NCBI GenBank assembly: GCA_026994095.1
Contig: JALWRU010000174.1
Location: 1 to 6,819 of the forward strand
Direction: 5' to 3'
Origin: Nitrospira sp.
GTDB taxonomy: Bacteria > Nitrospirota > JACRHL01
DNA: 6,819 bases
Below the pieces are notes generated by a model, which did no database searches, was not told the DNA's origin, and was given only the letters and a program-made list of their open reading frames with translations. Both the position numbers and the translations under genes were made by a program. Positions 1 through 5,417 of this stretch are shown in pieces. Within the stretch, counting starts at the first letter, position 1. Every line of letters starts with the position of its first letter.

Positions 1-481
1 ACGGCATGTCCATATACGGTCCGCGCCAGGCCGTGTCGCCAGTGGTGGGGTAACTCACCAGCGCTTTGGGCAGGTTGCGCACCAGATGGTTGTGCAGCAG
101 GTCGGTGGCCGCGTTGTTGACCGGGTCTGAATTCCAGCCGTTCTGGTTGATGGAGCCGCCGTTGTCGACCGCACAACCGCCGTTGGGCCCGGCGTTGGGG
201 TTGCCGGAGGTGAGGGTGGTCACGGCGCCGTCTACATTGCCAAACCCACGGGTGGGCCAGCGCCCGGTGTCTTTGTAAAAGCTGCCGATGGCGGCGGCGA
301 TGACGGCGGTTTCATTGGCAGCGCGGGCCGCTCGTGAGTCGTCGATGCTCTTGGCTACCAGCGGTGCGGTGATGGCCCCCAGTATCGAAATGACGGCGAT
401 GACGACAACGATCTCGACCAGCGTAAAACCACGCTGGTGGCGTAAGTCGCTGGTGCGGCTGGCATGTGGTGTGGTGTTCAT
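1..481 (-). CDS. Type IV pilin-like / pseudopilin prepilin, partial (3' end beyond window)
   Basis: The first 160 codons of a prepilin are visible; the C-terminus lies beyond position 1. The start ATG is at 481-479. An 18-residue basic leader (Arg9, Arg14, Arg17) ends in R-G, followed by the type III signal F-T-L-V-E, so PilD-type peptidase should cut between Gly18 and Phe19, with Glu23 as the conserved +5 glutamate. A hydrophobic helix follows (residues about 19-42, rich in I, V and A), then a helical spine and a globular part containing YKDTGRWP and, near the edge, WRGPYM. The latter resembles the GPY segment of GspG-like pseudopilins. Such proteins assemble into type IV pili or type II secretion pseudopili in the inner membrane and periplasm. 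Which system it serves cannot be told from this fragment, because no pilus or secretion ATPase genes are visible. The ribosome binding site is weak (GGA just before the ATG). The gene is divergent from msrB and has a structured leader. Confidence 0.9.
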   Translation of the reverse strand, partial: MNTTPHASRTSDLRHQRGFTLVEIVVVIAVISILGAITAPLVAKSIDDSRAARAANETAVIAAAIGSFYKDTGRWPTRGFGNVDGAVTTLTSGNPNAGPNGGCAVDNGGSINQNGWNSDPVNNAATDLLHNHLVRNLPKALVSYPTTGDTAWRGPYMDMP

Positions 482-522
482 GTATCCATTCGTCAGTGGC
501 TGTTCCCCATCGGTCCGGTAAG

Positions 523-612
523 GAAGCCCGCATGGCGCAGCCTCCCCCGGCTTCGTATCGGTAGCCCGATGGCGGGAGGTGAGCGCCCGGCTTGCGCCGC
601 CGTGCCTCCCGC
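523..612 (-). promoter_or_regulatory. Structured leader region upstream of the prepilin gene
   Basis: Read on the minus strand, this stretch can form three consecutive hairpins. GCGGGAGG (612-605) pairs perfectly with CCTCCCGC (579-572) and encloses CGGC-GCAA-GCCG (599-588), a stem capped by a GNRA tetraloop. ATCGG-GCTA-CCGAT follows (570-557). GAAGCC (554-549) then pairs with GGCTTC (528-523). A second CCGAT at 513-509 could compete for ATCGG. The stretch ends about 40 bases before the prepilin ATG and has no convincing coding frame. It could be a cis-acting RNA controlling the pilin gene, but high G+C alone produces many short stems, and I could not match it to a known riboswitch class. Whether it is transcribed is not shown. 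Confidence 0.35.
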
Positions 613-675
613 AGGAGAATGGTCACTTGTGGTCGGCTGTGGCATCGGCCCACCTGGCCCGTATGGACACTATTT

Positions 676-682
676 AGGAGGG
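676..682 (+). promoter_or_regulatory. Strong Shine-Dalgarno sequence of msrB
   Basis: AGGAGGG lies six bases before the GTG at 689. It fixes the msrB start there, although the reading frame is open for another 75 codons upstream. Confidence 0.85.
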
Positions 683-688
683 TTCCCG

Positions 689-1093
689 GTGGCAGAACGG
701 ATCGAGAAAAGTGATGACGAATGGCGCGCGCAACTTACTGAGGAGCAGTATCGGGTGACCCGAAAGGCCGGTACCGAGGCCGCTTTTACCGGTGAATATG
801 CAGACTGCAAGACCGCCGGGATGTATCACTGTGTCTGCTGCGGAGAGGCGTTGTTCGACGCGGACACCAAGTTTGATTCCGGCACCGGCTGGCCCAGTTT
901 TTATGCGCCAGCGACCGAAGACGGGGTGGGGGAGGTTGACGACTCCAGCTTTATGATGCGCCGCACCGAGGTGGTCTGTAACTCCTGCGACGCCCACTTG
1001 GGACACGTCTTTCCAGACGGGCCGCAGCCGACCGGACTGCGCTACTGCATCAACAGTGCGTCGCTACGGTTATCGCCTGCCGGAGAGGACTGA
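689..1093 (+). CDS. msrB: Peptide-methionine (R)-S-oxide reductase MsrB
   Basis: This 134-residue protein has the length of a single-domain MsrB. The enzyme reduces the R epimer of methionine sulfoxide in proteins, usually with thioredoxin as donor. Two CxxC zinc-site pairs are visible, Cys48/Cys51 and Cys97/Cys100. The active-site segment RYCINSASL carries the catalytic Cys120, and the conserved stretches [10 protein letters not shown] (62-71) and [10 protein letters not shown] (103-112) are present. The residue that is a resolving cysteine in the E. coli-type motif SGCGWPSF is Thr66 here. Either another cysteine (Cys40 and Cys50 are free candidates) or direct reduction of the sulfenic acid must complete the cycle. 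There is no signal peptide, so it should be cytoplasmic. The GTG start is chosen from the strong ribosome binding site and the family N-terminus. No MsrA domain is fused or adjacent. The gene converges on the propeller gene with 9 bp between stops. Confidence 0.95.
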   Translation: MAERIEKSDDEWRAQLTEEQYRVTRKAGTEAAFTGEYADCKTAGMYHCVCCGEALFDADTKFDSGTGWPSFYAPATEDGVGEVDDSSFMMRRTEVVCNSCDAHLGHVFPDGPQPTGLRYCINSASLRLSPAGED

Positions 1094-1102
1094 GCGGCGA
1101 CC

Positions 1103-2449
1103 CTAGGCGGGCCCTTTGCCCATGCTGCCGTGGGGGTTGCTGACGCCCCCCTTGAGCGGCAGTGCGGGCGGGGCGGGCATCTTCGACAGCCCGGTCCAGG
1201 TGCCGAACCAGCGCGCGCCCTGATCGTCGAACAGCATGGAAAAGACATTGTCGTTTTGCAGGCCGTTGGCGGTGGTGATGGTGTTCCAGTGGCCTTCTTG
1301 CAGGTACGACACGCCGCCGTCGGTGGCGGCCCACAACACCCCGCCGTTATCGAACTTGAGGGCATGCACAAAGTTGCCACCCAGCCCGTCGGCGGTGGTG
1401 AAGGTCTCCCAGCGTTTGCCGTCAAAACGGCTTAACCCCGCGCCCCAGGTGCCGATCCACTTGATGTTGTCGTCGTCGATGGCGATGGACAGTACATAGT
1501 TGGGGTTGTACCCCTGATTGGCTTTGCCCGCTGACTGGTGGTGACGCGAGTTGCTATCCATCACCTGTTTGCGCTGGTCGGCGGGGATCTCGGCACCCAG
1601 GCCGTCGGCGTGGGTGTAGTTGGTGAACGTTTTGCCATCAAACACCGAGATGCCTCCCTCGGTACCGGCCCAGATCAGGCCGGCCTTGTCGATGGCGATG
1701 TCGTAGACCCACTTGTCGATCAGGCCGTCGGCCTCGGTATAGGTGGTGAAACTGTCGCCCTCTTTGACGCTAAGCCCCTTCCAGGTGGCGGCCCACAGGC
1801 GGCCCTTGGCATCAAATTCCACATCGTAGACCCAGCGATCGCCGATGCCCTCCACCGGGGTGTAGGTGGTCCACTCCGTGCCGGTGTAGCGGGTCAATCC
1901 GCCGCCGTAGGTGCTGATCCACAGGGCGCCGTTGGGGGCGATGTCCAGCGCATAAATACCGTTGGCCAGCAGCCCCGGTTTGCCCGGATCGTCACTGCCG
2001 GAGGGGCCGGTCTGACGGGTGGAGGCCACGGTAAAGATCTCGTGATCGTCATAACTGTTGACGTTGTAGCGGATCAGGCCGTTGGGCATGCCCAGCCACA
2101 GGTTGCCGTCGGCGTAGGCCAGCGCCTTGACGTTGGCCCCGGTCTCAAAATTGATGAAGGTCGGCAGCGGCGGGCGGCCATGGCCCGGCACCTTGCCCGG
2201 TCGCTGCCCTGCCCCGTGGGGGGAGGCGCTGCTGTGGGGAGAGGCACCATCTGCCTGCGCCACCAGCACTCCGCCGGTGATGTCCTGCGCGATCAGGTGG
2301 GGCTGTTGGGTGGTGGTGTGGGTCCAGTCCAACCCCTCTGCAAATGCCGGGACGGTGAACAGGCTGACTGCCAGTGTGGTGGCCCCCAGCAAGGCGGTCA
2401 GGCGGGTGATGTACGGCGGGCGAATACAATTGGCAGGCAGATATGGCAC
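1103..2449 (-). CDS. Exported seven-repeat two-component-regulator-propeller (Reg_prop) protein
   Basis: The product has 448 residues. A Sec signal peptide has basic residues at 10 and 16, a hydrophobic core at about 17-33, and a likely cut after A-F-A at residue 37. A Ser/His/Gly/Pro-rich low-complexity segment follows (about 66-97). Seven copies of a W-x-x-T/G...G-G/K-G-[LIV]-S motif start at Trp118, 177, 219, 260, 331, 373 and 414, several preceded by T-x-A-D/N-G-L. This is the Reg_prop repeat, and seven copies make one closed beta-propeller. Related propellers usually form the periplasmic sensor half of hybrid histidine kinases or GGDEF proteins. Here no transmembrane or output domain follows, so the protein is probably a soluble periplasmic or secreted binding domain with unknown ligand. 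The start is GTG at 2449-2447, six bases after GAGGA (2460-2456). Its neighbours do not reveal its partner. Confidence 0.85.
   Translation of the reverse strand: MPYLPANCIRPPYITRLTALLGATTLAVSLFTVPAFAEGLDWTHTTTQQPHLIAQDITGGVLVAQADGASPHSSASPHGAGQRPGKVPGHGRPPLPTFINFETGANVKALAYADGNLWLGMPNGLIRYNVNSYDDHEIFTVASTRQTGPSGSDDPGKPGLLANGIYALDIAPNGALWISTYGGGLTRYTGTEWTTYTPVEGIGDRWVYDVEFDAKGRLWAATWKGLSVKEGDSFTTYTEADGLIDKWVYDIAIDKAGLIWAGTEGGISVFDGKTFTNYTHADGLGAEIPADQRKQVMDSNSRHHQSAGKANQGYNPNYVLSIAIDDDNIKWIGTWGAGLSRFDGKRWETFTTADGLGGNFVHALKFDNGGVLWAATDGGVSYLQEGHWNTITTANGLQNDNVFSMLFDDQGARWFGTWTGLSKMPAPPALPLKGGVSNPHGSMGKGPA
1125..1162. repeat. GC-rich bipartite inverted repeat near the msrB/propeller convergence
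   Basis: CTGCCG (1125-1130) pairs with CGGCAG (1157-1162), and inside them GGGGG (1132-1136) pairs with CCCCC (1146-1150). The repeat lies 31 bases past the msrB stop and within the last codons of the propeller gene. It could slow or end transcription from the msrB side, but neither strand has a T-tract after it, so it is not a classical intrinsic terminator. Confidence 0.4.
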
Positions 2450-2455
2450 AGACAG

Positions 2456-2460
2456 TCCTC
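2456..2460 (-). promoter_or_regulatory. Shine-Dalgarno sequence of the propeller gene
   Basis: GAGGA on the minus strand, six bases before the GTG at 2449, supports that codon as the start. The encoded protein then begins with a normal Sec signal peptide. Confidence 0.65.
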
Positions 2461-2564
2461 AGCAAACAGTCAATTCAAAAGGGCGTCACCATCGGCGACG
2501 GTGCCCCGGACGGGCGCGGGCGCGTGTCTGCAACCGGCCCCTCATCCTACCGTGACGGCTGCGC

Positions 2565-2592
2565 CCTGTAAAATTGTGTGGCCGGTTGTCAA
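2565..2592 (-). promoter_or_regulatory. Candidate promoter for the propeller gene
   Basis: On the minus strand a consensus -35 TTGACA (2592-2587) is followed after 16 bases by TACAGG (2570-2565), a weak -10 with three of six matches. Transcription would begin about 110 bases before the propeller start. The -35 lies within a perfect inverted repeat. The weak -10 keeps confidence low. Confidence 0.35.
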
Positions 2593-2602
2593 AAACAACC
2601 GG
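2582..2602. repeat. Perfect 8-bp inverted repeat in the propeller/tRNA intergenic region
   Basis: CCGGTTGT (2582-2589), a five-base CAAAA loop, and ACAACCGG (2595-2602) form an exact inverted repeat. Flanking GG and CC can extend it with one bulged G at 2603. It may be an operator, since it overlaps a consensus -35 facing the propeller gene, or simply a hairpin. No T-tract follows on the plus strand. Apart from this and the weak promoter-like sites, I see nothing else in 2450-2737. Confidence 0.5.
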
Positions 2603-2612
2603 GCCGGTGGGG

Positions 2613-2642
2613 GTGACTTCACGCGCTGGCTCGGTCTATCAT
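2613..2642 (+). promoter_or_regulatory. Candidate promoter for tRNA-Val (and possibly tolR)
   Basis: GTGACT (2613-2618; four of six matches to TTGACA) is followed after 18 bases by TATCAT (2637-2642; five of six matches to TATAAT). Transcription would start near 2649, about 90 bases before the tRNA. A second -10-like TATAGA at 2680-2685 lacks a matching -35. The assignment is tentative. Confidence 0.25.
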
Positions 2643-2737
2643 ACCCGCCGCAGTGCGCGGGGCACGACAGGTGGTATCCTATAGACCTGCGTGCGGAGCC
2701 AGACGGCCCCGACAATACAGACCGGTCTGGTGTGATC

Positions 2738-2813
2738 GGGCGGATAGCTCAGTTGGTAGAGCGGCGGCCTTACAAGCCGTAGGTCGCAGGTTCGATCCCT
2801 GTTCCGCCCACCA
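2738..2813 (+). tRNA. tRNA-Val (anticodon UAC)
   Basis: This is a complete 76-base cloverleaf. Acceptor GGGCGGA (2738-2744) pairs with TCCGCCC (2803-2809), D-stem GCTC pairs with GAGC, and anticodon stem GCGGC pairs with GCCGT. The seven-base loop CTTACAA carries anticodon TAC at 2771-2773. T-stem GCAGG pairs with CCTGT around loop TTCGATC. Discriminator A2810 is followed by an encoded CCA (2811-2813). The anticodon reads valine GUA and, by wobble, other GUN codons. It lies 59 bases before tolR on the same strand with no terminator visible between, so one transcript could carry both. Confidence 0.97.
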
Positions 2814-2872
2814 CCCAGGACCGGACGCCTCTGGCGACCCGCCGACTTGAGTAGCAAAGGACTGCCTCCCCA

Positions 2873-3277
2873 GTGAACGACCCGGATCAACGCCGCTTCA
2901 TGTCCGAGATCAACGTGGTACCGCTGGTGGACGTCGTGCTGGTGCTGCTCATCATCTTTATGATTACCGCGCCGCTGCTCTACCGGGGCATCGATATCTC
3001 GCTGCCCGCGTCGAAGACCCACAATATCAAGGCCACCGAACGGCTGGTGGTGACCGTGCGCAAGGATGGCCGTGTGTTTCTCGACAAGGACCGGGTGCAG
3101 CCCGACAACCTGGAGGCGGCCTTTGCTTCGGCCCGCTCCAGAAACCCGGAGTTGAGTGTCTACCTGCGGGCCGACAAAGACGTGGCCTACGGGCTGGTGG
3201 TGCAGGTGATGGATGCGGTCAAACACGCCGGGATTACCCGTCTGGGCATGGTGACGGAGCCGGTTAAGCTGCCGTGA
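2873..3277 (+). CDS. tolR: ExbD/TolR-family biopolymer transport protein, probably TolR
   Basis: This 134-residue inner-membrane protein has the ExbD/TolR layout. A short cytoplasmic N-terminus is followed by one transmembrane helix (about 16-33) beginning NVVPLVDV, with the protonatable Asp20 that corresponds to the essential channel aspartate of the family. A periplasmic domain ends in G-M-V-T-E-P, like the end of TolR and ExbD. With a TolQ/ExbB pentamer it turns proton flow into motion of a TolA/TonB partner. Sequence alone does not separate TolR from ExbD; the overlap with tolB favours TolR. GTG at 2873 is chosen because a stop lies seven codons upstream and AAAGGA (2856-2861) precedes it, although an 11-base spacer is long. 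ATG at 2900 is the only other plausible start. No tolQ precedes it, which is unusual. Confidence 0.9.
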   Translation: MNDPDQRRFMSEINVVPLVDVVLVLLIIFMITAPLLYRGIDISLPASKTHNIKATERLVVTVRKDGRVFLDKDRVQPDNLEAAFASARSRNPELSVYLRADKDVAYGLVVQVMDAVKHAGITRLGMVTEPVKLP

Positions 3278-4602
3278 CTCGTCTGCCGTCTGTGAACAAA
3301 CCACCCATGATGTTGCTGGCCCTGCTGATCTCTGTGGGGTGGGCGTCGTTCATCCCGTCGGCCTGGGCCATCTATGACCTGGAGGCGTCCCGCGCCAATA
3401 CTGCACGGGTGCCGGTGGGCATTATCGGTTTTGTCGGCGATGCCTCGCTGGGGGATGAAGTGGAGGAGGGCCTCCGGGTACTCATGGCCGACCTGCGTCG
3501 CTCCACCCTGTTCCACGCCCGCGATCTGGAGATGCAGATCGCCGGTCCGCCGGATGAAAGCCTGGGGCGACAATTGATTGCCAAACTGGGGGCGGATGAA
3601 GCGGTCGAAGTGCTGCTGTGGGCCAAATTGGGCTGGAACGCCGGTCGGCTGGAGTTGACCGGCCACATCTACGACGCTGCCCGTGGTCGTCGGGTGGTAG
3701 GCAAACGAATTTTAGGCACCGTCGAGCAACTGCGTACCATGGTGCACCGTTTTGCCGGCGAATTGATCCACCAGTACACCGGTAACTACGGCATTACCCG
3801 CAGCCGCATCGCGTTTATCTCGGATCTGACCGGCCACAAAGAGGTCTATGTGATGGACTACGACGGTCCGCCCAAGCGGGTCACCTCAGACCGCAGTCTG
3901 GCAGTCACCCCGAGCCTGTCAGCGGATGGCAAGATGCTGCTCTACGCCGGTCAGAAGTCGCTCAACTGGAATATCTACCAACGGGATCTCTACTCCGGCA
4001 GCCGCGCAGTGGTGCTGGACTTTCCCGGACTCAATACCTCCCCGGCGTGGCACCTTAAGGGGGACGGGTTTGCCGTGGCAGTCTCCAAGGATGGCAACCG
4101 GGAGATCTATCACGTCACCGCCAGCGGATCGCTGAAGCGGCTGACCAATCATCCTGGCGATGATGTCTCACCCGCCTGGTCGTCAGACGGCAAGCACATT
4201 GCGTTCACCTCCAACCGGGGCGGCTCACCGCAGATCTACGTCAAGTCCACCCGTGGCGGGCGCGCCAAACGCATCACCTTTAGCGGGCGCTACAATACCG
4301 AGCCAGACTGGTCGCCCACCGACAAACTGGTGGTCTTTACCTGCCGGGCAGACGGCTATTTTCACATCTGTATCACCACCGCAAAGGGGCGCAAGACCCG
4401 TCAGTTGACCAGTGGACCCTGGGACGATGAGGACCCGGTGTTCTCGCCGGATGGTCGTCACATCGCGTTTTCCTCCCGGCGGGGAGGGCGTTACGATATT
4501 TATATGATGAATCTGGATGGCACGCAGGTGGAGCGGCTGACCTTTAACGGGGCCAACAATACCGCGCCAGACTGGGCTGATTCGACCCCGGCGGGGCGGT
4601 GA
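3274..4602 (+). CDS. tolB: Tol-Pal system periplasmic protein TolB
   Basis: The 442-residue length is typical of TolB. A Sec signal has basic Arg3 and Lys9, a hydrophobic stretch at about 12-27, and a likely cut after S-A-W-A at residue 32. The N-terminal alpha/beta domain (about 33-172) precedes a six-bladed WD40-like (PD40) propeller. Its blades begin near residues 177, 214, 257, 300, 344 and 388 and repeat S-x-D-G-[KR]-x-[IL]-[AL]-[FY] with P-[AD]-W, for example at 299-301 and 344-346. TolB binds Pal through the propeller and is pulled off by TolA, which frees Pal to bind peptidoglycan at constriction sites. The start GTG overlaps the tolR stop as GTGA (3274-3277), implying translational coupling. 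GTG 3292 and ATG 3307 would shorten the leader and are less likely. Confidence 0.96.
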   Translation: MTRLPSVNKPPMMLLALLISVGWASFIPSAWAIYDLEASRANTARVPVGIIGFVGDASLGDEVEEGLRVLMADLRRSTLFHARDLEMQIAGPPDESLGRQLIAKLGADEAVEVLLWAKLGWNAGRLELTGHIYDAARGRRVVGKRILGTVEQLRTMVHRFAGELIHQYTGNYGITRSRIAFISDLTGHKEVYVMDYDGPPKRVTSDRSLAVTPSLSADGKMLLYAGQKSLNWNIYQRDLYSGSRAVVLDFPGLNTSPAWHLKGDGFAVAVSKDGNREIYHVTASGSLKRLTNHPGDDVSPAWSSDGKHIAFTSNRGGSPQIYVKSTRGGRAKRITFSGRYNTEPDWSPTDKLVVFTCRADGYFHICITTAKGRKTRQLTSGPWDDEDPVFSPDGRHIAFSSRRGGRYDIYMMNLDGTQVERLTFNGANNTAPDWADSTPAGR

Positions 4603-4667
4603 TGGACCATAAAATTTAGAAAACTTTGCCACAAGCATTGGGTAACACCATGTTTTCAGGGTAAAGT

Positions 4668-4677
4668 GTAGCGCTAC
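4668..4677. repeat. 10-bp palindrome GTAGCGCTAC between tolB and pal
   Basis: GTAGCGCTAC is a perfect palindrome, flanked by AAAGT on the left and TTTT on the right. It sits in the relatively A+T-rich 151-base gap between tolB and pal and could be a protein-binding site. The same gap has a TTGCCA (4626-4631; five of six to a -35) without a good -10. A separate pal promoter is plausible but not proven. Confidence 0.3.
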
Positions 4678-4738
4678 TTTTGCTGGCTTACCGGGACCTT
4701 CGGTGTGCAGGGTTGGTGAGCAGGGGGCCTTTTTGCTT

Positions 4739-4744
4739 GGAGAG
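4739..4744 (+). promoter_or_regulatory. Shine-Dalgarno sequence of pal
   Basis: GGAGAG lies nine bases before the ATG at 4754 and directly abuts the in-frame ATG at 4745. The spacing therefore favours 4754, which also gives the more compact lipoprotein signal. Confidence 0.6.
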
Positions 4745-4753
4745 ATGCAAGGC

Positions 4754-5362
4754 ATGAACAGGATATGGATGTTGGCGGCAGCAACACTGCTGATAGCCAC
4801 GGTTGGCTGTACCAAAGGTAAAAGCGATAGCATGGGGGCGATGGTGGACCCTATGCCGGACACGAACTCGTCGATGATGTCGGACGGCGTGGTCAAGTCG
4901 TCAGAGACCGTCTCTGACGACCTGGACTCGGTGTTCCTGGGGTCGGGAGTGCAGTCGTCGCCGGGTGCAGAGATCCCGCCGATGATGGATCCGCCACCCT
5001 CGCAGATGGAGCAGCTGTCGAGCCTGCAGTCTCGTGTAAGCGACGTATTTTTTGACTTTGACCGGGCTGTGATTCGCGACCAGGACAAAGCCATGCTGAT
5101 GGCCAATGCCGAGTTGTTGAAGAACAACCCGTCCCTGAGCGCCACGGTAGAAGGACACGCGGATGACCGTGGTACCACGGCCTACAACCTGTCTTTGGGT
5201 GAGCGCCGCGCAGTGGCAACCCGTCGCTACCTGATTGCCCTGGGGGTCTCCCCGGCGCAGTTGCAGGCGGTCAGCCTGGGCGAGGAGCAGCCCCAGTGTA
5301 CCGACGCGACCGAGTCGTGCTGGGCCCAGAACCGACGGGCCCATCTGACCCTCAGCCGTTAA
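4754..5362 (+). CDS. pal: Peptidoglycan-associated lipoprotein Pal
   Basis: This 202-residue lipoprotein has signal MNRIWMLAAATLLIATVGC, to be lipidated at Cys19. Thr20 at +2 is not an inner-membrane retention Asp, so outer-membrane sorting is expected. A Met/Ser/Asp-rich linker (about 20-90) leads to an OmpA-like peptidoglycan-binding domain (about 91-202). Key segments are FFDFD (99-103), EGHADDRGT (133-141) and NLSLGERRA (145-153). Asp137 and Arg152, 15 residues apart, fit the pair that binds diaminopimelate in this family. Cys182 and Cys189 may form a disulfide; E. coli Pal lacks them at this position. Pal anchors the outer membrane to the cell wall and is competed for by TolB. The frame is open upstream to a GTG at 4703, but that would put 17 residues before the signal. 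Confidence 0.95.
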   Translation: MNRIWMLAAATLLIATVGCTKGKSDSMGAMVDPMPDTNSSMMSDGVVKSSETVSDDLDSVFLGSGVQSSPGAEIPPMMDPPPSQMEQLSSLQSRVSDVFFDFDRAVIRDQDKAMLMANAELLKNNPSLSATVEGHADDRGTTAYNLSLGERRAVATRRYLIALGVSPAQLQAVSLGEEQPQCTDATESCWAQNRRAHLTLSR

Positions 5363-5407
5363 TTCGTCTGTGCATACCGCATCTGCGGTACAGGACGGCG
5401 CTACGTT

Positions 5408-5412
5408 AGGGA
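5408..5412 (+). promoter_or_regulatory. Shine-Dalgarno sequence of cpoB
   Basis: AGGGA five bases before the ATG at 5418 selects that codon over an in-frame GTG at 5370. It gives a standard lipoprotein leader. Confidence 0.65.
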
Positions 5413-5417
5413 CGGTT

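Noticed and set aside
523..612. Assignment to a known riboswitch class (cyclic-di-GMP class I, cobalamin, SAH)
   Set aside because: Short look-alike segments occur (GGGCTACCGA, GCCACTG, GCGCTCACC), but none of the conserved cores of these classes is complete, so only an unclassified structured leader is reported.
464..688. In-frame upstream extension of msrB
   Set aside because: The extra 75 residues resemble no MsrB N-terminus, overlap the prepilin start and structured leader, and the strong AGGAGGG sits right before GTG 689.
1538..2782. A 414-codon open frame on the plus strand, opposite the propeller gene
   Set aside because: It lies antisense to a gene with a signal peptide, seven clear repeats and a ribosome binding site, runs into the tRNA, and shows no recognisable protein features. 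It is a G+C-driven shadow.
2786..2813. tRNA 3' end as an attachment site for a mobile element
   Set aside because: No integrase, no direct repeat of the tRNA end and no foreign-looking genes are seen in the window; core tol genes follow immediately.
4721..4740. T-run (4730-4734) after GGGGGCC as a terminator for tolB
   Set aside because: I could not find a stable stem ending next to the T-run; it is also close to the pal ribosome binding site.
4225..5178. A 317-codon open frame on the minus strand across the tolB end and pal
   Set aside because: It crosses two well-supported plus-strand genes and encodes no recognisable domain.
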